The notes beneath the pieces were generated by a model that was given only the letters and a program-made list of their open reading frames with translations, did not search any database and was not told where the DNA came from. Positions 25,515-36,254 of a DNA stretch of 64,000 nucleotides are shown piece by piece. Origin of the DNA: JAHDHW01 sp965220465 (GTDB lineage Bacteria; Bacteroidota; Bacteroidia; Chitinophagales; Saprospiraceae); assembly GCA_965220465.1 (NCBI GenBank), contig CBDCPZ010000025.1, positions 1,178,001 to 1,242,000 of the forward strand, read 5' to 3'. Numbering within the stretch: position 1 is the first letter of the stretch; the number at the start of each line of letters is the position of its first letter. The position numbers were made by a program, and so were the translations under genes.

Positions 25515-27662
25515 TCAGGTCCTGTCCTTTTTCAGTTTTTCATCAACATAATCCAACACCTTTCTCATCAAATGAACCCGATCTTTGCCGCGTACATTGT
25601 GCGGATGCATCGGATAAGGAAAGAAATCAACCTGAATGCCTTCATTGACAAATTGCTGGACCAACGCCAAATTGTGCTGCATCACTACGATAGGATCTAC
25701 CGTGCCATGAATGAGCAAAAGATCGCCTTGTAAGTTTTTCACTTTGTTCAATAAACTTGCCTGCTCATAGCCTTCCGGGTTTTCTTCAGGCCGATCCATG
25801 TAACGTTCGCCATACATGACTTCATAGAACTTCCAATCGGTCACAGGCCCTCCGGCCACGCCAACCTGAAAAGTTCCGGGTTTTCGCAGCATCAGTGAGG
25901 TCGTCATAAAACCACCATAGCTCCAACCATGCACCGCCATTTTATTTCCATCGACATAAGGCAGTGATTTCAAATATGCTACTCCTGCCAATTGATCCTC
26001 CATTTCCAAAGTTCCCAACTGACGATGGACTATGTTTTCAAATTCAAAACCGCGATTGGCTGAGCCACGATTATCAATGGTGAAAATGATATAACCCTTC
26101 TCCGCCATGTAATGCATCCAAAGTGGCGCGCCGGCCAGCCAGCGATTACTGACCATCTGGGCGTGAGGCCCTCCGTAAACATAAACCAAAACTTTGTACT
26201 TTTTGGAAGGATCAAAATCACTGGGTTTGATCATTCGGGCATGAAGGGTGGTTCCGTCTTTTGCTTTAATTTCCAGCAATTCATTTGTGCCGGTTTTATA
26301 ATCCGCCAAAGGGTTTTTGGAAGTCAATAGGTTTTCGATTTTTTTGCCTTTTAGATTGATCACATCTGCTGCAGAAGGCATTTTTAGATTAGACCAGTTA
26401 TCGATGAGTTCTTTCCCGTCGGAGCTTAATTGATACCTGTGAATTCCATTGTCTTTGGAAATGGGCTCCATCTCCCCTTTTTTCAGATTTATACAATAAG
26501 CGTTTGAATTTAATCCACTTTCGTCGGTTCCCTGCACGATGAGTTTTTTACCATTATCATCCAAGCCTAAAATCTGCTGCACCAACCAGTTTCCTTTGGT
26601 GACTTGCCCCAACAAGTTTCCGTCAGTATTGTAATGATAAGCATGCATAAAACCATCGCGTTCGCTCAACCAAAGAAATTCATTTGGATTGTTTGGTAAA
26701 AACCAAACCGGGTTTTCAGGTTCCACGTATTTCGGATGGGTTTCTTCAAAAAGCGTTTTAACCAAACTACCGGTTGCAACATCATATTTATTGAGCCACA
26801 TGTGGTTTTGATCGCGATTGACAACCGCGATATAAACGAATTTTTCTTCAGGCCCCCAACCCAAATTAGTCAGATATTGGTCTTTTGGGCCATCGATTTT
26901 CAGGTAAATTGATTGGTCATTTTTTACATTATAAATCCCAACTTTAGCGTATTGGCTTTTTTGTCCGGCCATCGGATATTTGATCGTTTGCAAACTGCCG
27001 GGCGTACTTGAAATATCCAGCAAAGGATAGTTCGCAACATCAGTTTCATCTTTTTGGTAGAAAGCTAAATAACCCCCTTTTGGAGACCAGAAAGTTCCTT
27101 TTACGATGCCGAATTCCTGTCTGGCAATTTCCTGCCCGCTGACAATATTCGGATCGTCGATTGAAGTCACCGCTATTTCTTTTCCAGCTCCATCAACCAC
27201 AAAAAGATTATTATCTCTCGTAAAAGCTGCGCGGTTGTTTCCAACATTATAATCAACATTGGCGGTACTTTCCGGCAAGGTCAGTAATGCTTTCCCTGTT
27301 TTTGAAGAAATGCTGTAAGTATAAAAAGTTTTATCATTTTGAAAATAAAAATTGCCACTTCCCAACCAGTTGACAGCAGGGATTCTTTTCATTTCCAGAT
27401 TAAGCGCAGTATTAATTTCTTTTAATGAAACTTCCTGAATCGGCGACATCGTTCCTGGTTTTCGGATCAATATTTTGTCGCCGTCTTTGGATTGCCAGGA
27501 AACGAGAGAGGTATTCGTTACCCATTGCAAATCGCTTAGTCGATCAGGTCCGAGTGTTGAAAAACGTTTTAAAACAGCATCTTCAAGCGTCAGTTCTTTT
27601 TGCTGTGCAAAGGTCGAAACAGTAATAAAAACAAAGGATATCAGGAAAGCAAGCTTTTTCAT
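25515..27662 (-). CDS. Dipeptidyl peptidase IV-like S9 peptidase
   Basis: This 715-residue exported serine peptidase has a signal peptide (cleavage after STFAQ), a DPPIV-type beta-propeller (about 60-470) and an S9 hydrolase domain with Ser581 (GWSYGGF), Asp656 (GTVDPIVV) and His688 (MHPHNVRG). It should remove Xaa-Pro dipeptides in the periplasm for peptide uptake. It lies 63 bp downstream of the TPR-CHAT gene on the same strand, but peptide catabolism explains it without a link to the CHAT locus. Confidence 0.95.
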   Translation of the reverse strand: MKKLAFLISFVFITVSTFAQQKELTLEDAVLKRFSTLGPDRLSDLQWVTNTSLVSWQSKDGDKILIRKPGTMSPIQEVSLKEINTALNLEMKRIPAVNWLGSGNFYFQNDKTFYTYSISSKTGKALLTLPESTANVDYNVGNNRAAFTRDNNLFVVDGAGKEIAVTSIDDPNIVSGQEIARQEFGIVKGTFWSPKGGYLAFYQKDETDVANYPLLDISSTPGSLQTIKYPMAGQKSQYAKVGIYNVKNDQSIYLKIDGPKDQYLTNLGWGPEEKFVYIAVVNRDQNHMWLNKYDVATGSLVKTLFEETHPKYVEPENPVWFLPNNPNEFLWLSERDGFMHAYHYNTDGNLLGQVTKGNWLVQQILGLDDNGKKLIVQGTDESGLNSNAYCINLKKGEMEPISKDNGIHRYQLSSDGKELIDNWSNLKMPSAADVINLKGKKIENLLTSKNPLADYKTGTNELLEIKAKDGTTLHARMIKPSDFDPSKKYKVLVYVYGGPHAQMVSNRWLAGAPLWMHYMAEKGYIIFTIDNRGSANRGFEFENIVHRQLGTLEMEDQLAGVAYLKSLPYVDGNKMAVHGWSYGGFMTTSLMLRKPGTFQVGVAGGPVTDWKFYEVMYGERYMDRPEENPEGYEQASLLNKVKNLQGDLLLIHGTVDPIVVMQHNLALVQQFVNEGIQVDFFPYPMHPHNVRGKDRVHLMRKVLDYVDEKLKKDRT

Positions 27663-27725
27663 ATTTCAAGTTTAATTCTTAAAAAATATGAAGATACAAT
27701 TCCAAATCAATTCTAAAAAAACTAA

Positions 27726-30700
27726 TCACTCTAAAAGTACAAAGCCCGCCCACTGATACGGATTGTAAAACCGTTCTTTCATCTCTTGCTGTGTTTTACG
27801 AAAAGCATCCGGAATTGTCATCTTATCTTCCAGCCAATGCCGATAAAAAGTAACCATAAAATCCTTTGTTTCCCGATCGGGAACTTGCCACAAACTCATG
27901 ATGATATAATTAACTCCTGCAATTTTAAAAGCTCTTTGTAAACCGTAAACACCTTCATTGCCTTTGATATCTCCTAAACCGGTTTCACAAGCAGAAAGTA
28001 CAACCAATTCAGTGTTTGACAAATTCACCTGACTGATTTCATAGGCCGTTAGAATTCCATCTTCCATTGTAGGGTTAAAGGGTTTACTATTTTTCCAGGC
28101 ATAATTTCCACCGGCCAGGATCAGGCCGGAACGTATCATTGGATTGTCTGATAATTTAAAAACAGGTTCATTGTCAAAATCAAATTCTTTCACATAATTT
28201 ATTTCTGGGTCGGGAAAAAAGAAACCATGAGTCGCCAGGTGGAGTATGCGAGGAGAGGTGTCGTTTTTTCCAATGGCTTTGAAAGATTCTTCTGAAGCAG
28301 TGTAATCCCTATAAGTTGTTACAGGGATATCATCACTTTCCAATATCGTTTCCAAAGAAGTCACTTCTCTGTCAGTCCATTTGAGATAATTCCATGAACC
28401 ACCTCTTAAAGAAGTATCTGGTTCAACATTGGATTCAAAATCCAATGTTTCTTCCCTGCTTGCAAATGATTCTTCATCTACTTCAAAGTAATCTTTTGTA
28501 ATAGCAATACTGTCCATTTCGTATTGAATACCACCATACAAGAGTGCACCCTGCCCGTAATTTTCAGTATTTGAAGGAATGACTTTTTGACGCGTACTAC
28601 CCAATTGTTTGAGGCTATATCGATCCGCAAGGGTTTCTTCTTCACTATTTTCAGTATTGATTGGAATGGCGCCAAGATTCAGGCGATGCAGCAAACCAGA
28701 GGGGGAAAAATAAATAGTTTTGACACCTGTCAATTCCTTTTCCAAAGGCTGCCAGATGAGTTCATACAATGATCTTTGGGGTTTACTGACAGATTCCAGT
28801 CCTCTTTCTTCAATGGTGTAAAGATTGTTGACATAGTCGGCTTTGCGCTCACCTTTTGTTTGGAAGAGACTATCTAATGATTTTTCTTCAAACAATGAAA
28901 TGAATTGCGGCTGCTCATCTCCTGGCCGCAGCAATAATGCTCCGTAGATAGTACTGTCAGTTGGATCAGAATCGTAGAATTGATAATGAACAAATTCGAT
29001 GGCAGCTTCGCCGGCCTGAAGTTGTGTCTTTACCTCTTCCCAGGCAACCTGTCTTTGCGCTTCCCCAAAACCAGCAACGCTGCGAGCCAGTTCTTTTTCG
29101 AAGGTATTGGCTTTTTCTTCCAACTCTACAATCCCAATGCTGTCCCGCTCAGTGACAGGTATGGCATACTCATCTGCAAGACGACGATTATAACCTTTGA
29201 GTTCGAGGAACATTTCTGTGCTAATAGAATCCGTTTTTGCAAGGCGATTGATCTGCTGAGTAGCATTCAGTAAAAATCCTTTGTGAAAAAGGGTATTGTC
29301 ATAAGCGTTTGTCGAGAATATATTTTGTGTTTGTGCAAAAGACAAAAACTGATTTTGATTGTCTATGTATTTCTCAATATATCCTAACAATTCGCTTTCA
29401 GAAAGATGATGAGATGCCTTAATCAATAAAGATTTTTCAATTTCATCAGCCTCCAAATACATTCGTTCTGCTTTTTCAATCTCACCCATTTTCCAATATA
29501 AAGTCCCCAAACCGTTCAGGATTTTAGCATAATTAGGATGATCTTTACCTAACGTTTTCTCATATATTGCCTTAACCTCCAAAAACATTGGTTTTACCTT
29601 TTCGTATTGCCCCGTATATGAGTATAAATATGCCAGGTTCTGCAGTTGAAAAGCATAATCTGGGTGTTCCTTGCCCAATACTTTTTCATTGATTGATATG
29701 GCTTCCAAATGATTCAATTCTGCTTTTTCATAATCCCCCATTTTTTCGTACACTAATGCAAGCCCAACCAGGCTATTTGCATATTCGAAATGCTCTTTAC
29801 CTAAAACCTTTTCACGGATTGATTTAGCTTCTAAATGCATCTGTTCCGCTTTTTCATAATCCCCCACTATTTTATTCAAAATTGCCAAACTATAAATGCA
29901 CGAAGCATATTCTGGATGTTCCTTCCCCAACGTTTTCTCATATATTGCTTTGGTTTCTAACCATATCAGTTCAGCATATTCATAATTGCCCATTTCCCAA
30001 TACAAAATCCCTAAATTGTACAAGATCCCGCCATAATAAGGATGTTCTTTACCTAAGGTTTTTTCATATATTGATTTGGTTTCCAGCCATATCAGTTCCG
30101 CTTTTTCATAATTACCCATTTCCTTATATAAATGCCCCAGATTTTGAAAGACAGAAGCGATACTTGGATGTCCCTTACCAAAAGTTTTTTCCCTGATGGA
30201 AATAGCTTCCAACCACATCAGCTCCGCTTTCTCGAAGTTCCCTTTTCTAAAATTTATAACTGCAAGGCAGTTCAAGACTTTTGAATAATTTGGATGTTCG
30301 TTGCCTAAGGTTTTTCCCCAAATCGCTTTTGCCTCCATTAAAGTAGTTTCTGCTTCTTTGTAATCTCCTATTTGATAATACAAAATTCCGAGGGTAAAAA
30401 GGCTTGAAGCATAACTGGGATGTTCTTTTCCCAACAATTTTTCCCTTATTGTTTTGGCCTCAATACACACAAGCTCCGCTTTTTCGATGTCCCCCATTTC
30501 TATATATAAAAACGTCAACAAGTATAAACAAGAAGCATAATCGAGGTGTTCCTTACCCAACACTTTCTCCTGAATCCCTTTGACCTCTAAACAGATCGAT
30601 TCTGCTTTCTGGAAGTTTCCCATATGGTAATACAAGCCGCCTAAGTTGTATAGACTCATAGCATAATCAGGATGTTCCTTACCCATCAATTGCTCCTGGA

Positions 30701-31007
30701 CATCAACTGCTTTTAGACGGTAGGATTCTGCACTCTGATAATCATTTTTATCCTCATAGGATTTTCCAATTTCAGAGATTACTTTCACGTAGATTCCACT
30801 GTTCTCCCCAAATACACTCTTACATCTAAGCTCTGCATTATTTAATACTTCTATTGCCTCGTCAAATTTGTCTTCAGTTAAAAGATTATAGCTCAACTCT
30901 ATCAGACTATCGATCTCCAAACGGGTCGAGGCAGTGTCTACAGACTGGCCATATAATAAAAAGGTTGGAATTAAAAAAAGGAAGAGGAAGTTTAGCTTTG
31001 GTCTCAT
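27726..31007 (-). CDS. Exported TPR-CHAT protease, intact
   Basis: The 1093-residue protein has a signal peptide (cleavage after LLYGQ) and about eleven or twelve 42-residue kinesin-light-chain-type TPRs (about 35-535, recurrent LGKEHPxYAxxLxNLGxLY and MGxYEKAE). After a linker helix comes a CHAT caspase-like domain (about 640-1093) with the dyad His927 (HLATHGFFF) and Cys1007 (LSACETGLGD). CHAT domains are caspase-like proteases; in type III-E CRISPR a TPR-CHAT protein cleaves a partner tied to a sigma factor. Unlike that cytoplasmic enzyme, this one appears exported. It lies downstream of a broken paralogue and two caspase-like genes. Confidence 0.93.
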   Translation of the reverse strand: MRPKLNFLFLFLIPTFLLYGQSVDTASTRLEIDSLIELSYNLLTEDKFDEAIEVLNNAELRCKSVFGENSGIYVKVISEIGKSYEDKNDYQSAESYRLKAVDVQEQLMGKEHPDYAMSLYNLGGLYYHMGNFQKAESICLEVKGIQEKVLGKEHLDYASCLYLLTFLYIEMGDIEKAELVCIEAKTIREKLLGKEHPSYASSLFTLGILYYQIGDYKEAETTLMEAKAIWGKTLGNEHPNYSKVLNCLAVINFRKGNFEKAELMWLEAISIREKTFGKGHPSIASVFQNLGHLYKEMGNYEKAELIWLETKSIYEKTLGKEHPYYGGILYNLGILYWEMGNYEYAELIWLETKAIYEKTLGKEHPEYASCIYSLAILNKIVGDYEKAEQMHLEAKSIREKVLGKEHFEYANSLVGLALVYEKMGDYEKAELNHLEAISINEKVLGKEHPDYAFQLQNLAYLYSYTGQYEKVKPMFLEVKAIYEKTLGKDHPNYAKILNGLGTLYWKMGEIEKAERMYLEADEIEKSLLIKASHHLSESELLGYIEKYIDNQNQFLSFAQTQNIFSTNAYDNTLFHKGFLLNATQQINRLAKTDSISTEMFLELKGYNRRLADEYAIPVTERDSIGIVELEEKANTFEKELARSVAGFGEAQRQVAWEEVKTQLQAGEAAIEFVHYQFYDSDPTDSTIYGALLLRPGDEQPQFISLFEEKSLDSLFQTKGERKADYVNNLYTIEERGLESVSKPQRSLYELIWQPLEKELTGVKTIYFSPSGLLHRLNLGAIPINTENSEEETLADRYSLKQLGSTRQKVIPSNTENYGQGALLYGGIQYEMDSIAITKDYFEVDEESFASREETLDFESNVEPDTSLRGGSWNYLKWTDREVTSLETILESDDIPVTTYRDYTASEESFKAIGKNDTSPRILHLATHGFFFPDPEINYVKEFDFDNEPVFKLSDNPMIRSGLILAGGNYAWKNSKPFNPTMEDGILTAYEISQVNLSNTELVVLSACETGLGDIKGNEGVYGLQRAFKIAGVNYIIMSLWQVPDRETKDFMVTFYRHWLEDKMTIPDAFRKTQQEMKERFYNPYQWAGFVLLE

Positions 31008-31173
31008 TGGTGGCAGGATATTGGTGTGATGAAATGTTCTACATCAGCTTGTGTTTGAATGCCGGGCTTTCTAAAAATAAGAAAACTTCACCGCTTTACA
31101 CAGGAAAGTATAATTCAATTCGCTTTCTTCTTCGATGGCAAATACATTTTTAAATGAATGATTATCAACCTTT

Positions 31174-34064
31174 TCACTCCAAAAGTACAAAGCCAGCCCA
31201 CTTATGCGGATCGCCATAGACTTTTGCTTTCATTTCCTTTTGGGTTTGACGAAATGCATCGGGGATAGTCATCTTATCTTCCAACCAATGCTGGTAAAAA
31301 GTAATCATGAAATCTTTTGTTGCCCGGTCATCCACTTTCCACAGGCTCATGATCAGATACTTTACGCCGGCGATCTTGAATGCTCGTTGCAAGCCATAGA
31401 CTCCTTCGTTGCCTTTGATATCTCCTAATCCAGTTTCGCAGGCTGAGAGTACTACTAACTCTGTATTGGAAAGATTCATTTGGCTGATCTCGTAAGCGGT
31501 GAGAATACCATCTTCCATACCTGAAATAGCGGGTTTGCCCTGCCAGACATGGTTGCCGCCGGCAAGGATCAATCCTGAGCGGATCATCGGATGGTCAGAT
31601 ATTTTAAAGACCGGCTCTTCATTACCAAATAGCCGCTTGTCGATTTTTAAGGGTATCTACTGGATCAGGGAAAAAGAATCCGTGAGTAGCCAGATGGATG
31701 ATGCGTGGAGATTTGCCCTTCTCCGCATTGTCGAAATGTTTCTTCAGTGGCTGAATACCCAATTAGGGTATCCGTATTGAATCTTAGCAGTTCCGCTAAC
31801 ATTTCTGCAATGGCGGTTATTTCTTTTTCGGTGTTCTTTAAGTAACCCCAGTAGGAAGCGCCGCGAAGTGCCGGATCGGCATATTGAAAACTTAGCTCAC
31901 CCCTTGTTGCTAACGTCACACCTTTGGCCACCAATTCATCATTTACAGCGGCAATGGACAATGAATCCATATCGTATTGCACGCCGCCAAAAAGGATCGC
32001 ATCATTGGTGCTGGAAATATTTTGATCCGGAACAACCAATTCACGCGTACTGTTGAGCTGAACAAAGTTGTATTGATCAGAAAGGGATTGCTCTTCACAT
32101 ACAGGAATAGCACCCAAATTAAGACGATGCAATAATCCCGAAGGTGAAAAATAGATCGTTTTAGCTTCTCCCAACTGTGATGCCAAAGGTTCCCAAATTA
32201 GTTCATATAATGTCTTTTGGGGCTTATCAGCAGCTACCAGTCCCCTTTCTGAAAAGCTGTACAAATCATTCACATAATCCGAACGGCGTTCCTTGTGTGC
32301 TCCAAACAAGGAGTCGAGTGATTTTTCTTCAAACAATGAAATGAATTGCGGCTGTTCATCTCCCGGTCGCAGCAGGAGTGCAGCATACATCATGCTGTCC
32401 GTCTGATCGGGATCGTAAAATCGATAATGAATAAATTCGATGGCAGCTTCTCCGGGTTGTAGTCTTTCTTGTACTTCCTGCCAGGTAACCTGACGTAATG
32501 CTTCTCCGAATCCAGCGACAGCTCGTGCCAGTTCTTTTTCGAGGCTGTTAGCTTTTTCTTCCAGGTCGACTACACCAGAGCTATCCCTTTTGGCAACAGG
32601 TTTGGAGTACTCTTTAGCAAGATAGCGATGGTAAGCTTTGAGTTTGAGGAATAGTTTCGTACTTAGTGAATCCGTTTGCACCAGGCGATTAACCTGCTGA
32701 GTAGCATTTAATAAAAATCCTTTGTAGAAAAGAGTATTATCGAACACACTTCCCGAAATCTTTTCTTGTGTTTGTACAAAGGATAAAAATTGGTTTTGTT
32801 TTTCAATGAATTTATTTGCGTAAAAAAATAATTCTCTTTCGGATAGATGCCGGCATGACTTTATCAGTAGTTTTTTTTCGATTTTATTAGCCTCCACATA
32901 CAGCGGTTCTGCTTTCTCGTATTCACCCATATTCTCATACAAATGCGCCAGGTTGTTTAGGACCGTAGCATAGTCCAGATGCTCCATGCCCAGAGCCTTT
33001 TCATAAATCGCTTTGGACTCTAAAAACAAGGATTCCGCTTTCTCGAATTCACTCATATTCTCATACAAATGCGCCAGATTATTTAGGCTCCCTGCATAGA
33101 GTCGATGCTCCTTCTCCAGAGCCTTTTCATAAATCGCTTTGGACTCTAAAAACAAGGATTTCGCTTTCTCGTACTCACCCATATTCTTATACAAATTCGC
33201 CAGATTGTTTAGGCTCCCTGCATAGTCCGGATGCTCCTTACCCAAAGCCTTTTCACGAATTACTTTGGACTCTAAAAACAAGGATTTCGCTTTCTCGTAC
33301 TCACCCATATTCTTATACAAATCCGCCAGATTGTTTAGGGTCGCAGCATAGTCCGGATGCTCCTTGCCCAGAGCCTTTTCATCGATCGCTTGGCACTCTA
33401 AAAATAAGAGTTTCGCTTTCTCGTATTCACCCATTTTCTCATACAAAATCGCCAGATTGTTTAGGGTCGTAGCATAGCCCGGATGCTCCTTGCCCAGAGC
33501 CTTTTCATCGATCGCTTTGGACTCTAAAAACAAGGGTTCCGCTTTCTCGTATTCACCCATTTTCAGATACAAAGCCGCCAGATTGTTCAGGGTCGCAGCA
33601 TATCCCGGATGCTCCTTGCCCAGAGCCTTTTCATCGATCGCTTTACTCTCTAAAGACAAGAGTTCCGCTTTCTCGTATTCACCCATTTTCTCATACAAAT
33701 ACGCCAGATTGTTTAGGGTTGCAGAATAGTCCGGATGCTCCTTGCCCAGAGTCTTTTCATAAATCGCTTTACCCTCTAAAAACAAGGGTTCTACTGTTGA
33801 GTATTCTCCTTTGTAAAAGTATATTATACCTATCTCACTTACTATTGTAGCATATAATGCCGTTTTTTCTCCAAAAGATGCCAGGCATTTTTCTTCGGCA
33901 TTTTGGATAACTATCAAAGCTTCGTCTAATTTCTGTTCATCTATAAGTTTTACGTTCTTCTTTATCAGGCTATCGATCTCCACACGTACCGATGCAGTAT
34001 CTACAGATTGTCCATGGATAAAAAAAGGAAGAATCAGAAAGAAAGCAAGGAAATGGAGTCTCAT
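31174..34064 (-). pseudogene. TPR-CHAT protease gene broken by two frameshifts
   Basis: The first 799 codons give a signal peptide (after FIHGQ), about eight TPRs and most of the CHAT domain. Near 31740 the frame shifts: the expected sequence (FDNAEKGKSPRIIHLATHGFFFPDP, with the catalytic His) continues in the next frame and stops. Near 31645, at a T5 run, it shifts again into the frame that carries the rest (GNEEPVFKISDHPMIRSG, catalytic Cys in LSACETGLGD, stop at 31174). His and Cys are therefore in different frames from the start and from each other. The flanking protein sequence remains very close to the intact paralogue, so the lesions are recent or are sequencing errors. Without them it would be about 960 residues. 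Confidence 0.85.
32911..33792 (-). repeat. Seven 126-bp direct repeats inside the broken TPR-CHAT gene
   Basis: Seven units of exactly 126 bp (boundaries at 32911, 33037, 33163, 33289, 33415, 33541, 33667), each encoding one 42-residue TPR, are highly similar at DNA level, including silent sites. In the neighbouring intact gene the corresponding repeats have diverged strongly. This points to recent unit duplication or gene conversion within the array. Confidence 0.85.
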
Positions 34065-34156
34065 GATGGATGGGGTTCTATTACCTATTGAGAAAATATC
34101 ACTTTAATATAGCTAATTATTAATACTTTACATAGTATGAAGATTCGTAATATAGA

Positions 34157-36184
34157 TTATTCTTCAATTACCAAAACCCTTGAATGAATACCGATCTCAG
34201 GAGACAGGCTAAATCTTGCTGCTCCGCGATCCTCAGAAAAATAGGAAGCTGCGAATAACTTTTCAAAGGGATGGCCTTCGCCAACATTCGTTCGGCCGCG
34301 GCTGGATTCTATTGCGCTCAGGTCTAAGGGTTCCCGGGTGGCGATCAATTTGATGATTTCAGTGCCCAGGGGAGGACTTACTTTGAAAGAAACATCAAAC
34401 ACGTGAACACCGTCTTTGGGAAGGTAGAGTTCGTTTAAAGTTCTTTCGGAGTCCCTGTGCGGAATGAGAATATTTATTTTGTTATCTGGCTGGATATCCA
34501 AAACGGTATAATACGCACCACGGCTTCCATGATTTTGGATTTGTAGTTTGAATTGCTCCCCTACTTTTAATCGTTTTACTACCTCTGTAGTATCAGCTTG
34601 ATTTTTTAAGGTACCGGTATCTTTTGTCAAACTGAGAAACTTCAGGCGCAAATCAAATTCTTCCACATCCAATTCAAGCGTCCTTAGAAATTTACATTGC
34701 ACATAAGAAAGAATAGATTTTACCAATTGGTGAGCAATTCGATTTGGAGAAGCCCTATACTTTGAAGTATCTAACTGAAGTTCATCAGAAGTGATCATTT
34801 GAACCTGGTTGGAATCCGCAGGGGAAAACGTTTTTTCAATCAATAGGTCTTGTCCATTCTCAACTGTTTTAATTATAGGAAACTCAACTAATTTTTGCAA
34901 CAAGGCTGTTTTTAAATCACCCTCCTCCAAGTCAATTTTAAGCTTCACGTCAAGATTTCCATAATGTTGTTCAGTAACAAATATCCTGCTTTCAAAAAGT
35001 ACCTGTTCGCTCAGAACATTGTTTAGCTCAATAGTTGAACTCAACAAGTCTGCTTTTTTTACAATACCTTTTGCTAATGGCGCTGTATTTTTGAAATCTC
35101 GGGTTCCTTTTGGGTAAATCCCCACTTTTGTGCCCGGAAACAAATTGGACAACAATCCTGAAGAAAGTTGCAGTAAACTATCTTCCACCCAGTCATATTC
35201 CCCCAATTTGAAATAGGTCAGTTTACCGAGTATTTTACCACCTAATATTTGCTGATCCAAAGTACCTTCTGCTTGTGGAGTTTGCCTGGGCGCCAATGAA
35301 GACATCAGGATTCTGATTTCCTCAAACAAGCTTTCATAAGTAGATTCGCCTCCTGCTTTCACAAACGCCTGGCTGAAAGCATAACTTAAGGAGCCTACCT
35401 CTTTTCCCTCTGAGCTGATTGTTTCGTAGTTCAGTTCATGGGCAGAGGAGCCAAAAAAAGCAACCATCGGAGCCATTTTCGTTGCTTCGTCCGGGTTGGA
35501 AAGGTTTAAATGATTTTTATCAGAAAATTTAGCTTCGTTTTCCTTGATATACGAACTATACGCCATGATAACTTCCGTTCCTCTGGCAGTCATCAGTCCC
35601 CTGGTTCCGGTTCCGGAGTGGCAGGAATCTAAGATGAGTAACAGGTTTCCATCCTTTCCCAGCTTTTTTCGCAGTTTTGTCATCAGGTTTCCTAATTCCT
35701 CATCGCGAATCAGGTTTTCTCCTTCATAAACGCCTTTCTGAAAATACATCGGTGAATCAAAAGGTACAATCGCTTCGTCGTATCCATCCAATTCATCGTC
35801 GTTCTGGTCTTGCACTTGCTGGCCGTGTCCTGAGAAGTGAAAAACAGCCACTCCCCCACTTTTTGCTTTCTTTATCAAATGATCTTTGATCGCCTTGAAA
35901 ATGCCTGCTTTTGTAGCAGATTCGTTTTGAACGATGGCAATATCGCCTTCCTCGAAGCCCTGCTGCATCAAGGCATATTTGACTAGTGGCGCATCATTAT
36001 TCGCATTTATCGAGCTCCAGCCTGAGTCTTTTTCGTATTCGTTGATCGTTATAATTAGGGCAATTTTGTCTTTCTTTAAATCGATTGAATCCAAAGTACT
36101 TTCAGGGGAAGTGGGATTTGAAAAAGCACTTACAATGAAAATTAAGCAAGTTAATTGAATGACTTTTGAAGCAAATTTTTTCAT
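34157..36184 (-). CDS. Exported caspase-like (C14) protein with C-terminal DUF4384-like domain
   Basis: I prefer the start at MKKFASKVIQ, 15 codons inside the longest frame, because it gives a normal signal peptide. Numbered from there the protein has 675 residues. The caspase-like domain (about 38-320) has His120 (FHFSGHGQ) and Cys188 (LDSCHSG), with the acidic Asp-rich loop between them common in metacaspase-like proteins. Residues about 540-640 (LKVGEQFKLQIQN, YYTVLDIQPDNKINILIPH) resemble DUF4384, often found behind caspase domains. It sits 70 bp after the regulatory-domain gene, in a minus-strand series with the CHAT genes, and should be periplasmic. Confidence 0.92.
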   Translation of the reverse strand: MKKFASKVIQLTCLIFIVSAFSNPTSPESTLDSIDLKKDKIALIITINEYEKDSGWSSINANNDAPLVKYALMQQGFEEGDIAIVQNESATKAGIFKAIKDHLIKKAKSGGVAVFHFSGHGQQVQDQNDDELDGYDEAIVPFDSPMYFQKGVYEGENLIRDEELGNLMTKLRKKLGKDGNLLLILDSCHSGTGTRGLMTARGTEVIMAYSSYIKENEAKFSDKNHLNLSNPDEATKMAPMVAFFGSSAHELNYETISSEGKEVGSLSYAFSQAFVKAGGESTYESLFEEIRILMSSLAPRQTPQAEGTLDQQILGGKILGKLTYFKLGEYDWVEDSLLQLSSGLLSNLFPGTKVGIYPKGTRDFKNTAPLAKGIVKKADLLSSTIELNNVLSEQVLFESRIFVTEQHYGNLDVKLKIDLEEGDLKTALLQKLVEFPIIKTVENGQDLLIEKTFSPADSNQVQMITSDELQLDTSKYRASPNRIAHQLVKSILSYVQCKFLRTLELDVEEFDLRLKFLSLTKDTGTLKNQADTTEVVKRLKVGEQFKLQIQNHGSRGAYYTVLDIQPDNKINILIPHRDSERTLNELYLPKDGVHVFDVSFKVSPPLGTEIIKLIATREPLDLSAIESSRGRTNVGEGHPFEKLFAASYFSEDRGAARFSLSPEIGIHSRVLVIEE

Positions 36185-36254
36185 TGAAGTTGTTAAAGAA
36201 TTATGTTTGTTTTGAAGATGAAGATACATTCTTAAACAACTTCATCTAATAAAT

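Noticed and set aside
31499..31780. Plus-strand open frame antisense to the broken CHAT gene
   Set aside because: Codon content and lack of any recognisable motif show it to be a shadow of the minus-strand CHAT sequence.
32911..33792. CRISPR or satellite impression of 126-bp repeats
   Set aside because: Each unit encodes exactly one 42-residue TPR in the gene's frame, so it is a protein repeat.
27726..34064. Type III-E CRISPR (Craspase) locus suggested by TPR-CHAT
   Set aside because: There is no gRAMP/Cas7-11, no Csx30/Csx31-like gene and no repeat array, and both TPR-CHAT proteins have signal peptides.
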